The translations under genes were made by a program, and so were the position numbers. A model generated the notes under the pieces. That model was not told where the DNA came from, ran no database searches, and saw nothing but the letters and a program-made list of their open reading frames with translations. A stretch of DNA of 56,813 bases from Sphaerisporangium sp. GTDB lineage: Bacteria; Actinomycetota; Actinomycetes; Streptosporangiales; Streptosporangiaceae. The DNA lies in assembly GCA_025964675.1 (NCBI GenBank), contig JAOPYI010000214.1:1-56813 (forward strand), written 5' to 3'. How positions within the stretch are numbered: the first letter of the stretch is position 1; each line of letters opens with the position of its first letter. Shown here piece by piece: positions 20,033 to 27,996 of this stretch.

Positions 20033-20036
20033 CCGG

Positions 20037-22394
20037 ATGATGAGAGGCGACGCTCGCTCATATGCCGCGGCCCGCAAGGACCGGGCCGCGGACATCGATC
20101 GCTGGTTGGCCGACCTGTTCCGTACGGCGTGTCCGCAGCCGTACGGACGGGAGGGCCGAAACCTGCCCGGGGGGGCGAAGAGCGGGTTCACGCCCGGAGA
20201 GGATCGAGGCGCCGGTGCCCCTGGGCCCGGCGCCCCGCTGGGAGGGATCGGTGCCGCCTTCGCGGGCACGGGTGTCGCCCTGGTCGCGGTAGGCAGCCTT
20301 GGACGAGGCGAGCTCGCCCCAGGAAGCGACCTCGACCTGGTGCTTCTCCACAACGGTCAGGACGATGTCGCCCGCATCGCCGACCGCATCTGGTATCCCA
20401 TCTGGGACTCCGGTCTGGGCCTCGACCACTCGGTCCGCACGGTCGACGAGGTCACGAAGGTCGCCCGCGAGGACCTCAAGGCGGTGCTCGGGCTGATCCA
20501 GGCCAGGCACGTCACCGGTGACCCCGAGCTGACCAGGGCGGCCCGTGAGGCCGTCCTCGCCGAGTGGCGTGCCGACTCCCGCCGCAGGCTCGCGGAGCTG
20601 CGCGAGGCGGCGGACAAGCGGGCGGAGTCGTCCGGCGAGCTGGCCTTCCTGCTCGAACCCGATCTCAAGGACTCCCGTGGCGGGCTCCGTGACGTGCAGG
20701 CCATGCAGGCCGTCGCCGCCGCCTGGGTCGCCTCCGCCCCCGGGCCCCGGGTGCGTGAGGCGTACGAGTTCCTGCTGGACGTGCGGCACGGGCTCCACCT
20801 GGTCACGGCCCGCGGCGGCGACCGCCTCGTGCTCCAGGAGCAGGACGCCGTTGCCGGGGCGCTCGGCCTGCTGGACGCCGAGGCCCTGATGCGCCGCCTC
20901 GCGGAGGCGGGCCGCACGATCACCCACTCCTTCGACACCACATGGCGCACCGTCGACCGCCTGCTGTCGGGACCCGCGCCGCGTGGGCGGCGCCCGCTGG
21001 CCGACGGGGTGGTCGAGCACGGCGGCGAGGTGGTCCTCGCGCGAGGCGTCACCCCGAAGAACGACCCCGTCCTCGTGCTGAGGGCGGCGGCCGCCGCGGC
21101 GGAGGCCGGGCTGCCGATAGCTCCCGCGACGGTGTCGGCGCTCGCGGCACAGTCACCGGCGCTGCCGGTCCCCTGGCCGGACGAGGCCCGCGACGCGCTG
21201 GTCGCGCTGCTCGGCGCAGGGCGCGCGGCAGTGCCCGTGTGGGAGGAGCTCGACCAGGCCGGCATCATCGTCAGGCTCATCCCCGACTGGGAGCGCGTGC
21301 GGCACCGCCCGCAGCGCAACCCGGTCCACCGCTTCACGGTCGACCGTCACCTCATCGAGGCGGCGGCGGGCGCGGCGTCGTTCACCCGCGAGGTGTCACG
21401 GCCCGACCTGTTGCTCATCTCGGCCCTGCTGCACGACGTCGGCAAGGGCTGGCCGGGTGACCACTCCACGACCGGCGAGATCGTCGCCAGGGACATCGGT
21501 GCCCGCATGGGCCTGCCCCCCGCCGACGTGGAGACCCTGGCCACCGTGGTCCGCCACCACCTGCTGCTCCCCGAGACCGCCACCCGGCGCGACCTGGACG
21601 ATCCGGTCACGATCTCGCGCGTCGCCGAGGCGGTCGGCTCCCGCGAGGTGCTGGAGCTGCTCTCCGCTCTGGCCGTCGCCGACGGCAACGCCACCGGGCC
21701 GGCCGCGTGGAACGCCTGGAAGGCCTCCCTGGTCTCCGAGCTGGTCCGCAGGGTGCGCTCGGTGCTCTCGGGCAGCCCTCCGGCGCCGGCGCCCTCGCTG
21801 TCCGTCCAGCAGGCGTCGCTGGCCAGGCACGGCGGCGGCGCGATCCGCGTGAACGGAGGCGCGGTGACCGTGGTGGCGCCCGACCGGCCCGGCCTGCTCT
21901 GGCGGGCGGCCGGCGTGCTCGCGGCCCACCGCATGGTCGTGCGCGCCGCCTCGGCGGCCTCCGCCTCGTCCACGGCGGTGATCGAGTTCTCGGTCGTCCC
22001 TGAGTACGGCACGCCACCCGACCCCGCCACGCTCGAAGCCGATCTGCGCCTGGTGCTGGCGGGCCGCCTGGACATCGAGCAGCGGCTGGCCCGGCGCACC
22101 AGATCGGTCCGCCCGGCCAGGGTTCCCGTCGCTCCGCCGAGGGTAAGCCTGGTCGACGACGCCTCCCAGACGGCCACCGTCGTGGAGGTGCGTGCGCATG
22201 ACCGTCCGGGGCTTCTGTGGCGGATCGGCAGAGCCTTCGGCGAATGCAACCTTGACGTCCGGGCCGCACGAGTGGAGACTCTCGGCGCGGAGGCAGTGGA
22301 CGTCTTTTACGTAGTGGACAGGTCCGGAAGGCCCATCACTGACCCTGCGCAGCGCACGCAGGTTCGCGAGCATGTGCTCGCGGCGCTGCGCTGA
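20037..22394 (+). CDS. glnD: PII uridylyl/adenylyltransferase GlnD
   Basis: The 785-aa bifunctional PII-modifying enzyme has a nucleotidyltransferase domain with VGSLGRGELAPGSDLDLVLLH (residues about 83-105). An HD domain for demodification (LLHDVGKGWPGDHS, about residue 464) follows. Two ACT domains are near 611-680 (VTVVAPDRPGLLWR) and 716-780 (VEVRAHDRPGLLWR), which sense glutamine in the enterobacterial enzyme. Domain order and length are canonical. It is the third gene of amtB-glnK-glnD. In Streptomyces coelicolor the next gene is ffh as I recall; here conservon 1 starts 167 nt later. Confidence 0.95.
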   Translation: MMRGDARSYAAARKDRAADIDRWLADLFRTACPQPYGREGRNLPGGAKSGFTPGEDRGAGAPGPGAPLGGIGAAFAGTGVALVAVGSLGRGELAPGSDLDLVLLHNGQDDVARIADRIWYPIWDSGLGLDHSVRTVDEVTKVAREDLKAVLGLIQARHVTGDPELTRAAREAVLAEWRADSRRRLAELREAADKRAESSGELAFLLEPDLKDSRGGLRDVQAMQAVAAAWVASAPGPRVREAYEFLLDVRHGLHLVTARGGDRLVLQEQDAVAGALGLLDAEALMRRLAEAGRTITHSFDTTWRTVDRLLSGPAPRGRRPLADGVVEHGGEVVLARGVTPKNDPVLVLRAAAAAAEAGLPIAPATVSALAAQSPALPVPWPDEARDALVALLGAGRAAVPVWEELDQAGIIVRLIPDWERVRHRPQRNPVHRFTVDRHLIEAAAGAASFTREVSRPDLLLISALLHDVGKGWPGDHSTTGEIVARDIGARMGLPPADVETLATVVRHHLLLPETATRRDLDDPVTISRVAEAVGSREVLELLSALAVADGNATGPAAWNAWKASLVSELVRRVRSVLSGSPPAPAPSLSVQQASLARHGGGAIRVNGGAVTVVAPDRPGLLWRAAGVLAAHRMVVRAASAASASSTAVIEFSVVPEYGTPPDPATLEADLRLVLAGRLDIEQRLARRTRSVRPARVPVAPPRVSLVDDASQTATVVEVRAHDRPGLLWRIGRAFGECNLDVRAARVETLGAEAVDVFYVVDRSGRPITDPAQRTQVREHVLAALR

Positions 22395-22462
22395 CCGGCG
22401 CAGGTCAGAGGCGTTGATGTCGCTGCTGGATTCATAACGATTACGTCGGGTGTCCCGGTTCT

Positions 22463-22481
22463 GGTCACGGTTATAGTGACC
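22463..22481. promoter_or_regulatory. Inverted repeat upstream of conservon 1
   Basis: GGTCAC at 22463-22468 and GTGACC at 22476-22481 form a perfect 6-bp inverted repeat around GGTTATA, 80 nt before cvnA1. It is a candidate operator overlapping a promoter for conservon 1. No known regulator is assigned. Confidence 0.4.
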
Positions 22482-22560
22482 TTGTGGTCGAATTGTCCCC
22501 GCTTATGTAGTTATCAGCCATGCCGTCATCCATGCATGGAAGATCGCGGGGGGTGGCGCG

Positions 22561-25500
22561 GTGAGCACAACGGAAACCGAGACCAAGACCGCACTCCAGC
22601 CCGGAACGGGGACCGGAGGCAAGCGCCACAAGCGCCCGGCCGGTCAGGGCTCCCCGGGCCGCCAGCACGGCCGGGGCGCAGTGTCGCGGCTCTCGCTGCG
22701 TAACTGGCGGGTGCCGGCGCGCCTGACGGCGCTCATCCTCGTGCCGACGATCGTCGGCGTCCTGCTGGCGGGCCTGCGCGTGGTGTCGTCGATCGACAGC
22801 GTCGCCACCTACCAGCGGAACGCCGTCGAAGCGGAGATGGCCGGTCATCTGCGCGACCTCAGCGCGGGGCTCGGGTTGGAACGCGACAGGACGATCTGGT
22901 TCCAGACGACCCGCCAGCAGAAAGCCGCGCTGGCCGACCAGCGCAAGCTCGTGGACGCCGCGACCGCCCGGGTGCGCGACGATCTGGCGAAGATCGACGT
23001 CGGATACGGCATCCGCGCCGTCGAGGACGCTCAGCAGGTCGCGAACCGCCTGGACGCCATGGCCGTGATCCGCAAGGGCGGGCAGGCCGTGAAGTACACC
23101 GACGTGATCGCCTCGCTGCTCCGGCTGCACGACGAGATCAGCCAGTCGAGCGTGGACCCGCAGCTGGTGGGGGACGCGCGCGGCCTCACCGCGCTCGCCC
23201 ACGCCAAGGAGGAGGCGTCACAGCAGCGCGGCACGCTCGTCGGCGCGCTCATGCGCGGGCAGCGGTTCACCCCCGACACGCTCGAGGAGTTCATCGCCTC
23301 GCGATCGCGGCAGAAGACCGCGATCAGCACGTTCAACGGCGAGGCCGGAGCCGACAACGGGCGCTTCCTCGCCCAGACGGTCCGAGGCACCCAGGTCGTG
23401 CGGGCAGAGCTGACCAAGTCCTGGGCCATCGCCCTGGCCAGCCGTAACGAGTCCCTGGGCAACGGCAACGGGGTCGCCGCCGCCGTCAAGCAGTGGTTCG
23501 ACGACAGCACCAAGACGATCGGGCTGCTCCAGCAGGTCGAGGCGCGGGTGGCCACGTCGGTCGCCACCCGGGACGCCGCCCTCGAATCCTCGGAACGGCG
23601 CAACGCGATCATCGCGGGGATCCTGATCCTGGCGCTGATCCTGCTGGTCCTCGCCACCACGGTCCTGATCGCCCGATCGCTGGTGAGGCCGCTGCGCAGG
23701 CTGCGCTCGGAGGCGCTGGAGATCGCCGGATTCCGCCTCCCCGCCGTCGTCCGGCGGATGCGAGAGTCCGGGGACGCCGGCGGGGCCTCGGAAATCCAGC
23801 CGATCCTCGTGGGCACCAACGACGAGATCGGCGAGGTGGCCACCGCCTTCGACGAGGTCCACCGGCAGGCGGTGCGCCTGGCCTCCGAGGAGTCGCAGCT
23901 GCGCGGCAACGTCAACTCGATGTTCGTCAACCTCTCGCGGCGCATCCAGACGCTGGTCGAACGCCAGATCTCGCTGATCGACGGCCTGGAGCGCGGCGAG
24001 CAGGACGGCGGCAGGCTGGCCGACCTCTTCAAGCTGGACCACCTCGCCACCCGCATGCGCCGCAACAGTGAGAACCTGCTGGTCCTGGCCGGCCACGAGG
24101 CGGCGCGCAAGCGGAGCCAGCCGGCCAAGCTGGTGGACGTGGTTCGAGCCTCCTTGTCGGAGGTCGAGGACTACGAGCGGGTCAGTGTCAAGGTCCACCG
24201 CAGCTCGGCCGTGGCGGGGCACGCCGCCAACGACGTGGTCCACCTGGTCGCCGAACTGGTCGAGAACGCCCTGGCCTTCTCGCCGGGCAACACCCGGGTC
24301 GTGGTGTCCAGCAGCATGATCGAGGGAGGCGGCGCCCTCCTGGCGGTCAGCGACGCCGGCATCGGCATGACGTCCGAGGAGATGGCCGAGGTGAACCGGC
24401 GGCTGGCCGACCCGCCGGTCGTGGACGTCTCGGTGTCCCGCCGGATGGGCCTGTTCGTGGTCGGACGCCTCGCGCTGCGCCACAACATCCGTGTCCAGCT
24501 CCGGCGCGGTGACTCGGCGGGCCTCATCGCGATGGTTCTCTTCCCGCCGCAGCTCATCTCGGTGGCCGCCGGGCGCGGGCCGGCGCTGCCCCAGCAGGGC
24601 GCCACGCAAGGGGACGCCACCCCGGCACCCGCGTCCAACGGGTCGTCTCCCGCCCTCAACGGCACCGGAGGCACATCCGCGTACAACAGCAGCCCGGCGT
24701 ACAACGGCGCGCCGGCCTCCAACGGCGGCGGATCGGCGCCTGCCGGGTCCTTCGGGGCGTTCGGTGCCCGCGTGCCCGCCTCCGGGTTCACCGGCCCCCT
24801 GCCCGAAGCCTCCGATCCGGTGTACTCCCCGGTCACCGGGCCGGACGGTCCGGCCTTCGGCCCCGTCGGGCCGTCTACCGGGCCGTTCACGCCGTCCGGG
24901 CCGTCTACCGGGCCGTCCACGGAAGCCTTCACGGGGCCGGTGATACGTCCGGCCGAGCAGCCCGCGCCGCCCGCGCGGTCCGGTCCGGCCACGGGCCCGG
25001 TACGGCGGCACGCCGACCGGAGTGTCGCGCCGTCCGCTCCGGCGGGCGCGGAGAGGTGGGCGAACACCGAGGCCGGGAGCGCGGCGGCCGGCGCTTCCGA
25101 GTCGCAGCCGGAGTCGCCGCTGGACCGAGGGGACGAGTTCTTGCCGATCTTCGCTTCGGTCGAGTCGGCGTGGTTCCGCCGTCCCGACGCTCGGGAGATC
25201 GCCGACGGTGGGGGCCAGGGACCGGCGGGTCCACAGAGCGTCCCGCCCGGTCCGGCGAGGCACGCGCAGAGCGCGCCACGGGCCCCGGAGCCCTCGCCAG
25301 GCGCTCCCGGCGGCGGAGCGTGGGGCTCCACGGCCGACAGCGGCCGGCAGGCGGCCGACGCGGTGCAAGATCCCTCCTTGGGGGGCATCACCGCCGCCGG
25401 GTTGCCCAAGAGGACGCCGAAGGCCAACCTTGTGCCGGGATCGGTCGCGGCCCCGTCCACTCCGGTGGCGGCGCCCGCGCCCCGTCCAGAGGTGTCCGCC

Positions 25501-25614
25501 GACCTCATCCGTGCCAGGATGTCGCGCTTCCAGCAAGGGATCCAGCGCGGCAGGGCGGATATCTCGGAGGCCTCGCCCTGGAATCCCGAGACCGATCAAC
25601 CCCGTATTGACTGA
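22561..25614 (+). CDS. cvnA: Conservon sensor histidine kinase CvnA (copy 1)
   Basis: The 1017-aa membrane kinase has a first membrane helix at about residues 58-78 (LTALILVPTIVGVLLAGLRVV) and an extracytoplasmic nitrate/nitrite-sensing-type helical domain to about 345. A second helix lies at 349-373, then HAMP, then the conserved block KLDHLATRMRRNSENLL with His494 as likely phosphoacceptor. The HATPase follows (HLVAELVENALAFSP, DAGIGMT, RRMGLFVVGRLALRH). From about 670 on the tail is Pro/Gly/Ser-rich, but contains three short motifs shared by all three CvnA copies: EFLPIFA(S/A)VES, GLPKR(T/V)PKANLVPGS, and (F/Y)QQG(I/V)R-type near the end. Directly after glnD, separated from cvnB by 23 nt. 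Confidence 0.93.
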   Translation: MSTTETETKTALQPGTGTGGKRHKRPAGQGSPGRQHGRGAVSRLSLRNWRVPARLTALILVPTIVGVLLAGLRVVSSIDSVATYQRNAVEAEMAGHLRDLSAGLGLERDRTIWFQTTRQQKAALADQRKLVDAATARVRDDLAKIDVGYGIRAVEDAQQVANRLDAMAVIRKGGQAVKYTDVIASLLRLHDEISQSSVDPQLVGDARGLTALAHAKEEASQQRGTLVGALMRGQRFTPDTLEEFIASRSRQKTAISTFNGEAGADNGRFLAQTVRGTQVVRAELTKSWAIALASRNESLGNGNGVAAAVKQWFDDSTKTIGLLQQVEARVATSVATRDAALESSERRNAIIAGILILALILLVLATTVLIARSLVRPLRRLRSEALEIAGFRLPAVVRRMRESGDAGGASEIQPILVGTNDEIGEVATAFDEVHRQAVRLASEESQLRGNVNSMFVNLSRRIQTLVERQISLIDGLERGEQDGGRLADLFKLDHLATRMRRNSENLLVLAGHEAARKRSQPAKLVDVVRASLSEVEDYERVSVKVHRSSAVAGHAANDVVHLVAELVENALAFSPGNTRVVVSSSMIEGGGALLAVSDAGIGMTSEEMAEVNRRLADPPVVDVSVSRRMGLFVVGRLALRHNIRVQLRRGDSAGLIAMVLFPPQLISVAAGRGPALPQQGATQGDATPAPASNGSSPALNGTGGTSAYNSSPAYNGAPASNGGGSAPAGSFGAFGARVPASGFTGPLPEASDPVYSPVTGPDGPAFGPVGPSTGPFTPSGPSTGPSTEAFTGPVIRPAEQPAPPARSGPATGPVRRHADRSVAPSAPAGAERWANTEAGSAAAGASESQPESPLDRGDEFLPIFASVESAWFRRPDAREIADGGGQGPAGPQSVPPGPARHAQSAPRAPEPSPGAPGGGAWGSTADSGRQAADAVQDPSLGGITAAGLPKRTPKANLVPGSVAAPSTPVAAPAPRPEVSADLIRARMSRFQQGIQRGRADISEASPWNPETDQPRID

Positions 25615-25637
25615 CGCCGTACTGATGAGGAGGGCTC

Positions 25638-26060
25638 GTGATTGAGCTAAGCCACGAGGCACGCAGGTTCGACTGGCTGATCACGGAGTTCGTCAGCGGA
25701 ACACCGGGCGTGGCGCACGCGGTCGTGGTGTCGGCCGACGGGCTCCGGCTGGCGAACTCCGACGGGTTTCCCCCGGACCGTGCCGACCAGCTCGCCGCCG
25801 TCTCGGCGGGCTTGCTGAGCCTGACCTTGGGCGCGTCCCGCGTGTTCGACGGCGGTGGCGTGACGCAGACCGTCGTCGAGATGCAGCACGGCATCATGCT
25901 GGTCATGGCCATCAGCGATGGGTCGTGCCTGGCCGTGCTGGCGTCCCCCGAGTGTGACATGGGCCTGGTCGCGTACCAGATGACGCTGCTGGTGGAGCGC
26001 GCCGGCCAGGTTCTCACGCCGGCGCTCCGCGCTGAGTTGCAGACGTCCAGGATCCGGTGA
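25638..26060 (+). CDS. cvnB: Conservon roadblock/LC7 protein CvnB (copy 1)
   Basis: The 140-aa roadblock/LC7-domain protein contains GVAHAVVVSADGLRLANSDG, then ADQLAAVSAGLLSLTLGASRVF, and ISDGSCLAVLASPECDMGLVAYQM. In conservons this is the MglB-like partner of the CvnD small GTPase. In S. coelicolor Cvn9, as I recall, these proteins form a membrane-associated complex with the sensor kinase. The GTG start has GAGGAGGG upstream, independent of cvnA. It overlaps cvnC by 4 nt. It is the most diverged of the three CvnB copies here. Confidence 0.95.
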   Translation: MIELSHEARRFDWLITEFVSGTPGVAHAVVVSADGLRLANSDGFPPDRADQLAAVSAGLLSLTLGASRVFDGGGVTQTVVEMQHGIMLVMAISDGSCLAVLASPECDMGLVAYQMTLLVERAGQVLTPALRAELQTSRIR

Positions 26061-26419
26061 TGCTCATGGGTGACGGGACCGAGGACGAGCCCCTCTTCCG
26101 TCCGTACGCCGTCACCGGGGGCCGGGCAGAGCCGAGTTACCACCTCGCAATAGAGACACTTGTCTCATCGGCCCCCATAATGAGCGATGATTTGTCCTTG
26201 CTCACTCCCGAGCAGGAAGCGATCATCGTGCTCTGCCACTCCGTCCGTTCGGTCGCCGAGATCTCCGCGCTGCTGCGGGTCCCGCTCGGCGTGGCCCGCG
26301 TGCTGATCGCCGATATGGCCGACGAAGGTCTGGTTCGCCTGCATCTGCCGAGGCTTGACCAGGGACTACCAGACCACAACCTGCTTGAAAGGGTTCTCAG
26401 TGGACTTCGCAGGCTCTAG
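26057..26419 (+). CDS. cvnC: Conservon DUF742 protein CvnC (copy 1)
   Basis: The 120-aa DUF742 protein has RPYAVTGGRAEPSYHLAIETLV followed by a winged-helix-like half, SVAEISALLRVPLGVARVLIADMADEGLV. It ends in the invariant LLERVLSGLRRL. DUF742 proteins are the third component of conservons and probably bridge kinase and GTPase; their biochemistry is unclear. The GTG start overlaps the cvnB stop (GTGA); ATGs at 26060 and 26066 are alternatives. The last 20 nt also encode the start of cvnD. Confidence 0.93.
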   Translation: MMLMGDGTEDEPLFRPYAVTGGRAEPSYHLAIETLVSSAPIMSDDLSLLTPEQEAIIVLCHSVRSVAEISALLRVPLGVARVLIADMADEGLVRLHLPRLDQGLPDHNLLERVLSGLRRL

Positions 26420-26425
26420 CCGCGG
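26387..26425 (+). other. 39-nt dual-coded cvnC/cvnD junction, identical in three conservons
   Basis: This segment, from GAAAGGG through CTAGCCGCGG, is base-for-base identical at 26387-26425, 41125-41163 and 50576-50614. It encodes the CvnC end (ERVLSGLRRL) and, in another frame, the CvnD start (VDFAGSSRG). It also contains the only ribosome-site-like sequence (GAAAGGG) for cvnD. Confidence 0.85.
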
Positions 26426-26990
26426 GTCGGCGCTGACGTCGACGAAGATCGTCGTAGCGGGCGGCTTCGGTGTCGGCAAGACCACCTTCGTGGGGGCGGT
26501 GTCGGAGATCCTCCCGCTGACCACCGAGGCGGTCATGACCGATGCCAGTGCGGGCATCGACGACCTCGGTCTGACGCCGAACAAGACCACGACGACCGTG
26601 GCGATGGACTTCGGCAGGCTCTCGCTGGACCAGGACCTGATTCTCTACCTGTTCGGCACGCCCGGGCAGCACCGGTTCTGGTTCATGTGGGACGACCTGG
26701 TCCGGGGCGCCATCGGGGCCGTCGTGCTGGTCGACACCCGGCGGCTGGCCGACTGCTTCCCGGCGATCGACTACTTCGAGGAGGCCCAGCTCCCGTTCGT
26801 GGTCGGGATCAACGGCTGGGACGGGCACTACCCGCACGTCGAGCAGGAGGTGCGGGAGGCGCTCACGCTGGCCCCGCACATCCCCATCGTGCGCACCGAC
26901 GCCCGCTCCAGGGACGCCGTCAAATCCACGTTGATCAGGCTCGTGGAATACGTCCTGACCGTCAGGTCGGCTTACGGCCGCACGAGCTGA
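26400..26990 (+). CDS. cvnD: Conservon small GTPase CvnD (copy 1)
   Basis: The 196-aa MglA/Ras-like GTP-binding protein has P-loop GGFGVGKTTFVGA at about residue 18 and a switch region with a conserved run of Thr (NKTTTTVAMDFGR). G3 is GTPGQHRFWFMW. The position of the NKxD guanine-specificity motif reads NGWD (GINGWDG), so the lysine is missing, as in the other two copies. The GTG start lies inside cvnC (20-nt overlap), implying translational coupling. Conservon GTPases work with the CvnB roadblock protein. It is followed immediately by a strong bidirectional hairpin. Confidence 0.94.
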   Translation: MDFAGSSRGSALTSTKIVVAGGFGVGKTTFVGAVSEILPLTTEAVMTDASAGIDDLGLTPNKTTTTVAMDFGRLSLDQDLILYLFGTPGQHRFWFMWDDLVRGAIGAVVLVDTRRLADCFPAIDYFEEAQLPFVVGINGWDGHYPHVEQEVREALTLAPHIPIVRTDARSRDAVKSTLIRLVEYVLTVRSAYGRTS

Positions 26991-27029
26991 CGACCGGTCC
27001 GGTACGGCCACGCCGTACCAGACCGGTCG
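26991..27029. terminator. Bidirectional hairpin between cvnD1 and SIS gene
   Basis: CGACCGGTC-c-GGTACGG pairs with CCGTACC-a-GACCGGTCG around a 5-nt loop: a 17-bp stem with one mismatch starting one base after the cvnD stop. The convergent SIS gene ends at 27040, so the hairpin can serve both transcripts. No clear U-tract. Confidence 0.7.
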
Positions 27030-27039
27030 GCCGGGGGGC

Positions 27040-27996
27040 TCACGAGGAGCCGGCCCACCAAGTTCCCGCGACGAGCTCGGCGACCAGGGTCTCACTCAGC
27101 AGCGCCACCTCCGGGTCGTCGTCACCCGCGTACCTGATGGCGTGGGCGCCCTCCACCGCCCCGCCCACCGCGAGCACGGTGGAGCCCCGCTGCCGCACCC
27201 AGTCCATGGCCTGCTCGTCGTAGCGGGAGCCAGGGAACAGGATCGCCCGGTAGTCGAGGGTCTTGGTGAGGTACACGTCCACGTGCGCCCAGTCGCCCGT
27301 CTCGCAGGCGTCGGCGGGCCGGCGGGGCCCTTCGCGGAACATCAGCGCGGACTGCTCGGCCGACGACAGCCGCTCGGCCGGCGCGATCGTGTAGACGCCG
27401 TGCGGCCCGTCGAGCAGGGCCAGCGCGTCCCCCAGCCACGTGCCCCGGCGGTCCAGCAGGTCCGAGGTGGCGTCGGCGGCCCGGCGTACCAGCCCGGACA
27501 CGCCGGCCCTGGCGCCCGTGAGGCGCCCCTCCAGGGCCAGGAGCAGCGCCACGGTGTGCTGGAAGGTGCGGCAGGACACGCCGCCGCGCTCCTCGCCCGC
27601 CACCATCTCAACGACCAGGTCGGCGCCCTCGGTGACGGGGGAGCCAGGGGTGTTGGTCAGCGCCAGGACGCGGGACTTCCCGCGATGACGCGACAGCGCG
27701 TCGAGGGTCTCGCGGCTCCCTCCTGTGGCCGAGATGGCGACCACGAGCGTGTCCTCGCCGGGCGGGTACCCGAGAGCCGCCGAGCCGTACTCCGCGACCG
27801 CGTCGACGCCGGAGGCGCGCAGCCGCAGCGCCGCCACCCCCGCGGCGTACCGCGAGCTGCCCATCCCGAGGAGGACCACCCGGCGGATCCCCTGCGTGAG
27901 CCCGTCAAACGGGTCCCGCGCGTCCAGGGAGCGGGCCAGCGCCTCGAGTGCCTCCGGCTTGGCCTCGAGGTCGGCGAGGTACAGCTCGGGGTTCAC
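27040..27996 (-). CDS. SIS-domain sugar-phosphate isomerase/deaminase-like protein
   Basis: The 318-aa protein has two SIS subdomains: the first around VVLLGMGSSRYAAGVAAL and VVAISATGGSRETLDAL (residues about 40-110), the second in the C-terminal half. The layout resembles the isomerase half of GlmS and AgaS/FrlB-type deaminases. The GTG start overlaps the upstream kinase stop by 4 nt (GTGA) and has GAGGAG in front. Paired with a glucosamine-kinase-family gene, the likely job is isomerising or deaminating the phosphorylated amino sugar (glucosamine-6-phosphate to fructose-6-phosphate). That role is inference from fold and operon. Confidence 0.85.
   Translation of the reverse strand: MNPELYLADLEAKPEALEALARSLDARDPFDGLTQGIRRVVLLGMGSSRYAAGVAALRLRASGVDAVAEYGSAALGYPPGEDTLVVAISATGGSRETLDALSRHRGKSRVLALTNTPGSPVTEGADLVVEMVAGEERGGVSCRTFQHTVALLLALEGRLTGARAGVSGLVRRAADATSDLLDRRGTWLGDALALLDGPHGVYTIAPAERLSSAEQSALMFREGPRRPADACETGDWAHVDVYLTKTLDYRAILFPGSRYDEQAMDWVRQRGSTVLAVGGAVEGAHAIRYAGDDDPEVALLSETLVAELVAGTWWAGSS

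Noticed and set aside
22463-22481. BldD-type operator upstream of cvnA1
   Set aside because: The half-sites are in the opposite order (GGTCAC then GTGACC) to the BldD AGTGAC/GTCAC arrangement as I know it; kept only as an unassigned inverted repeat.
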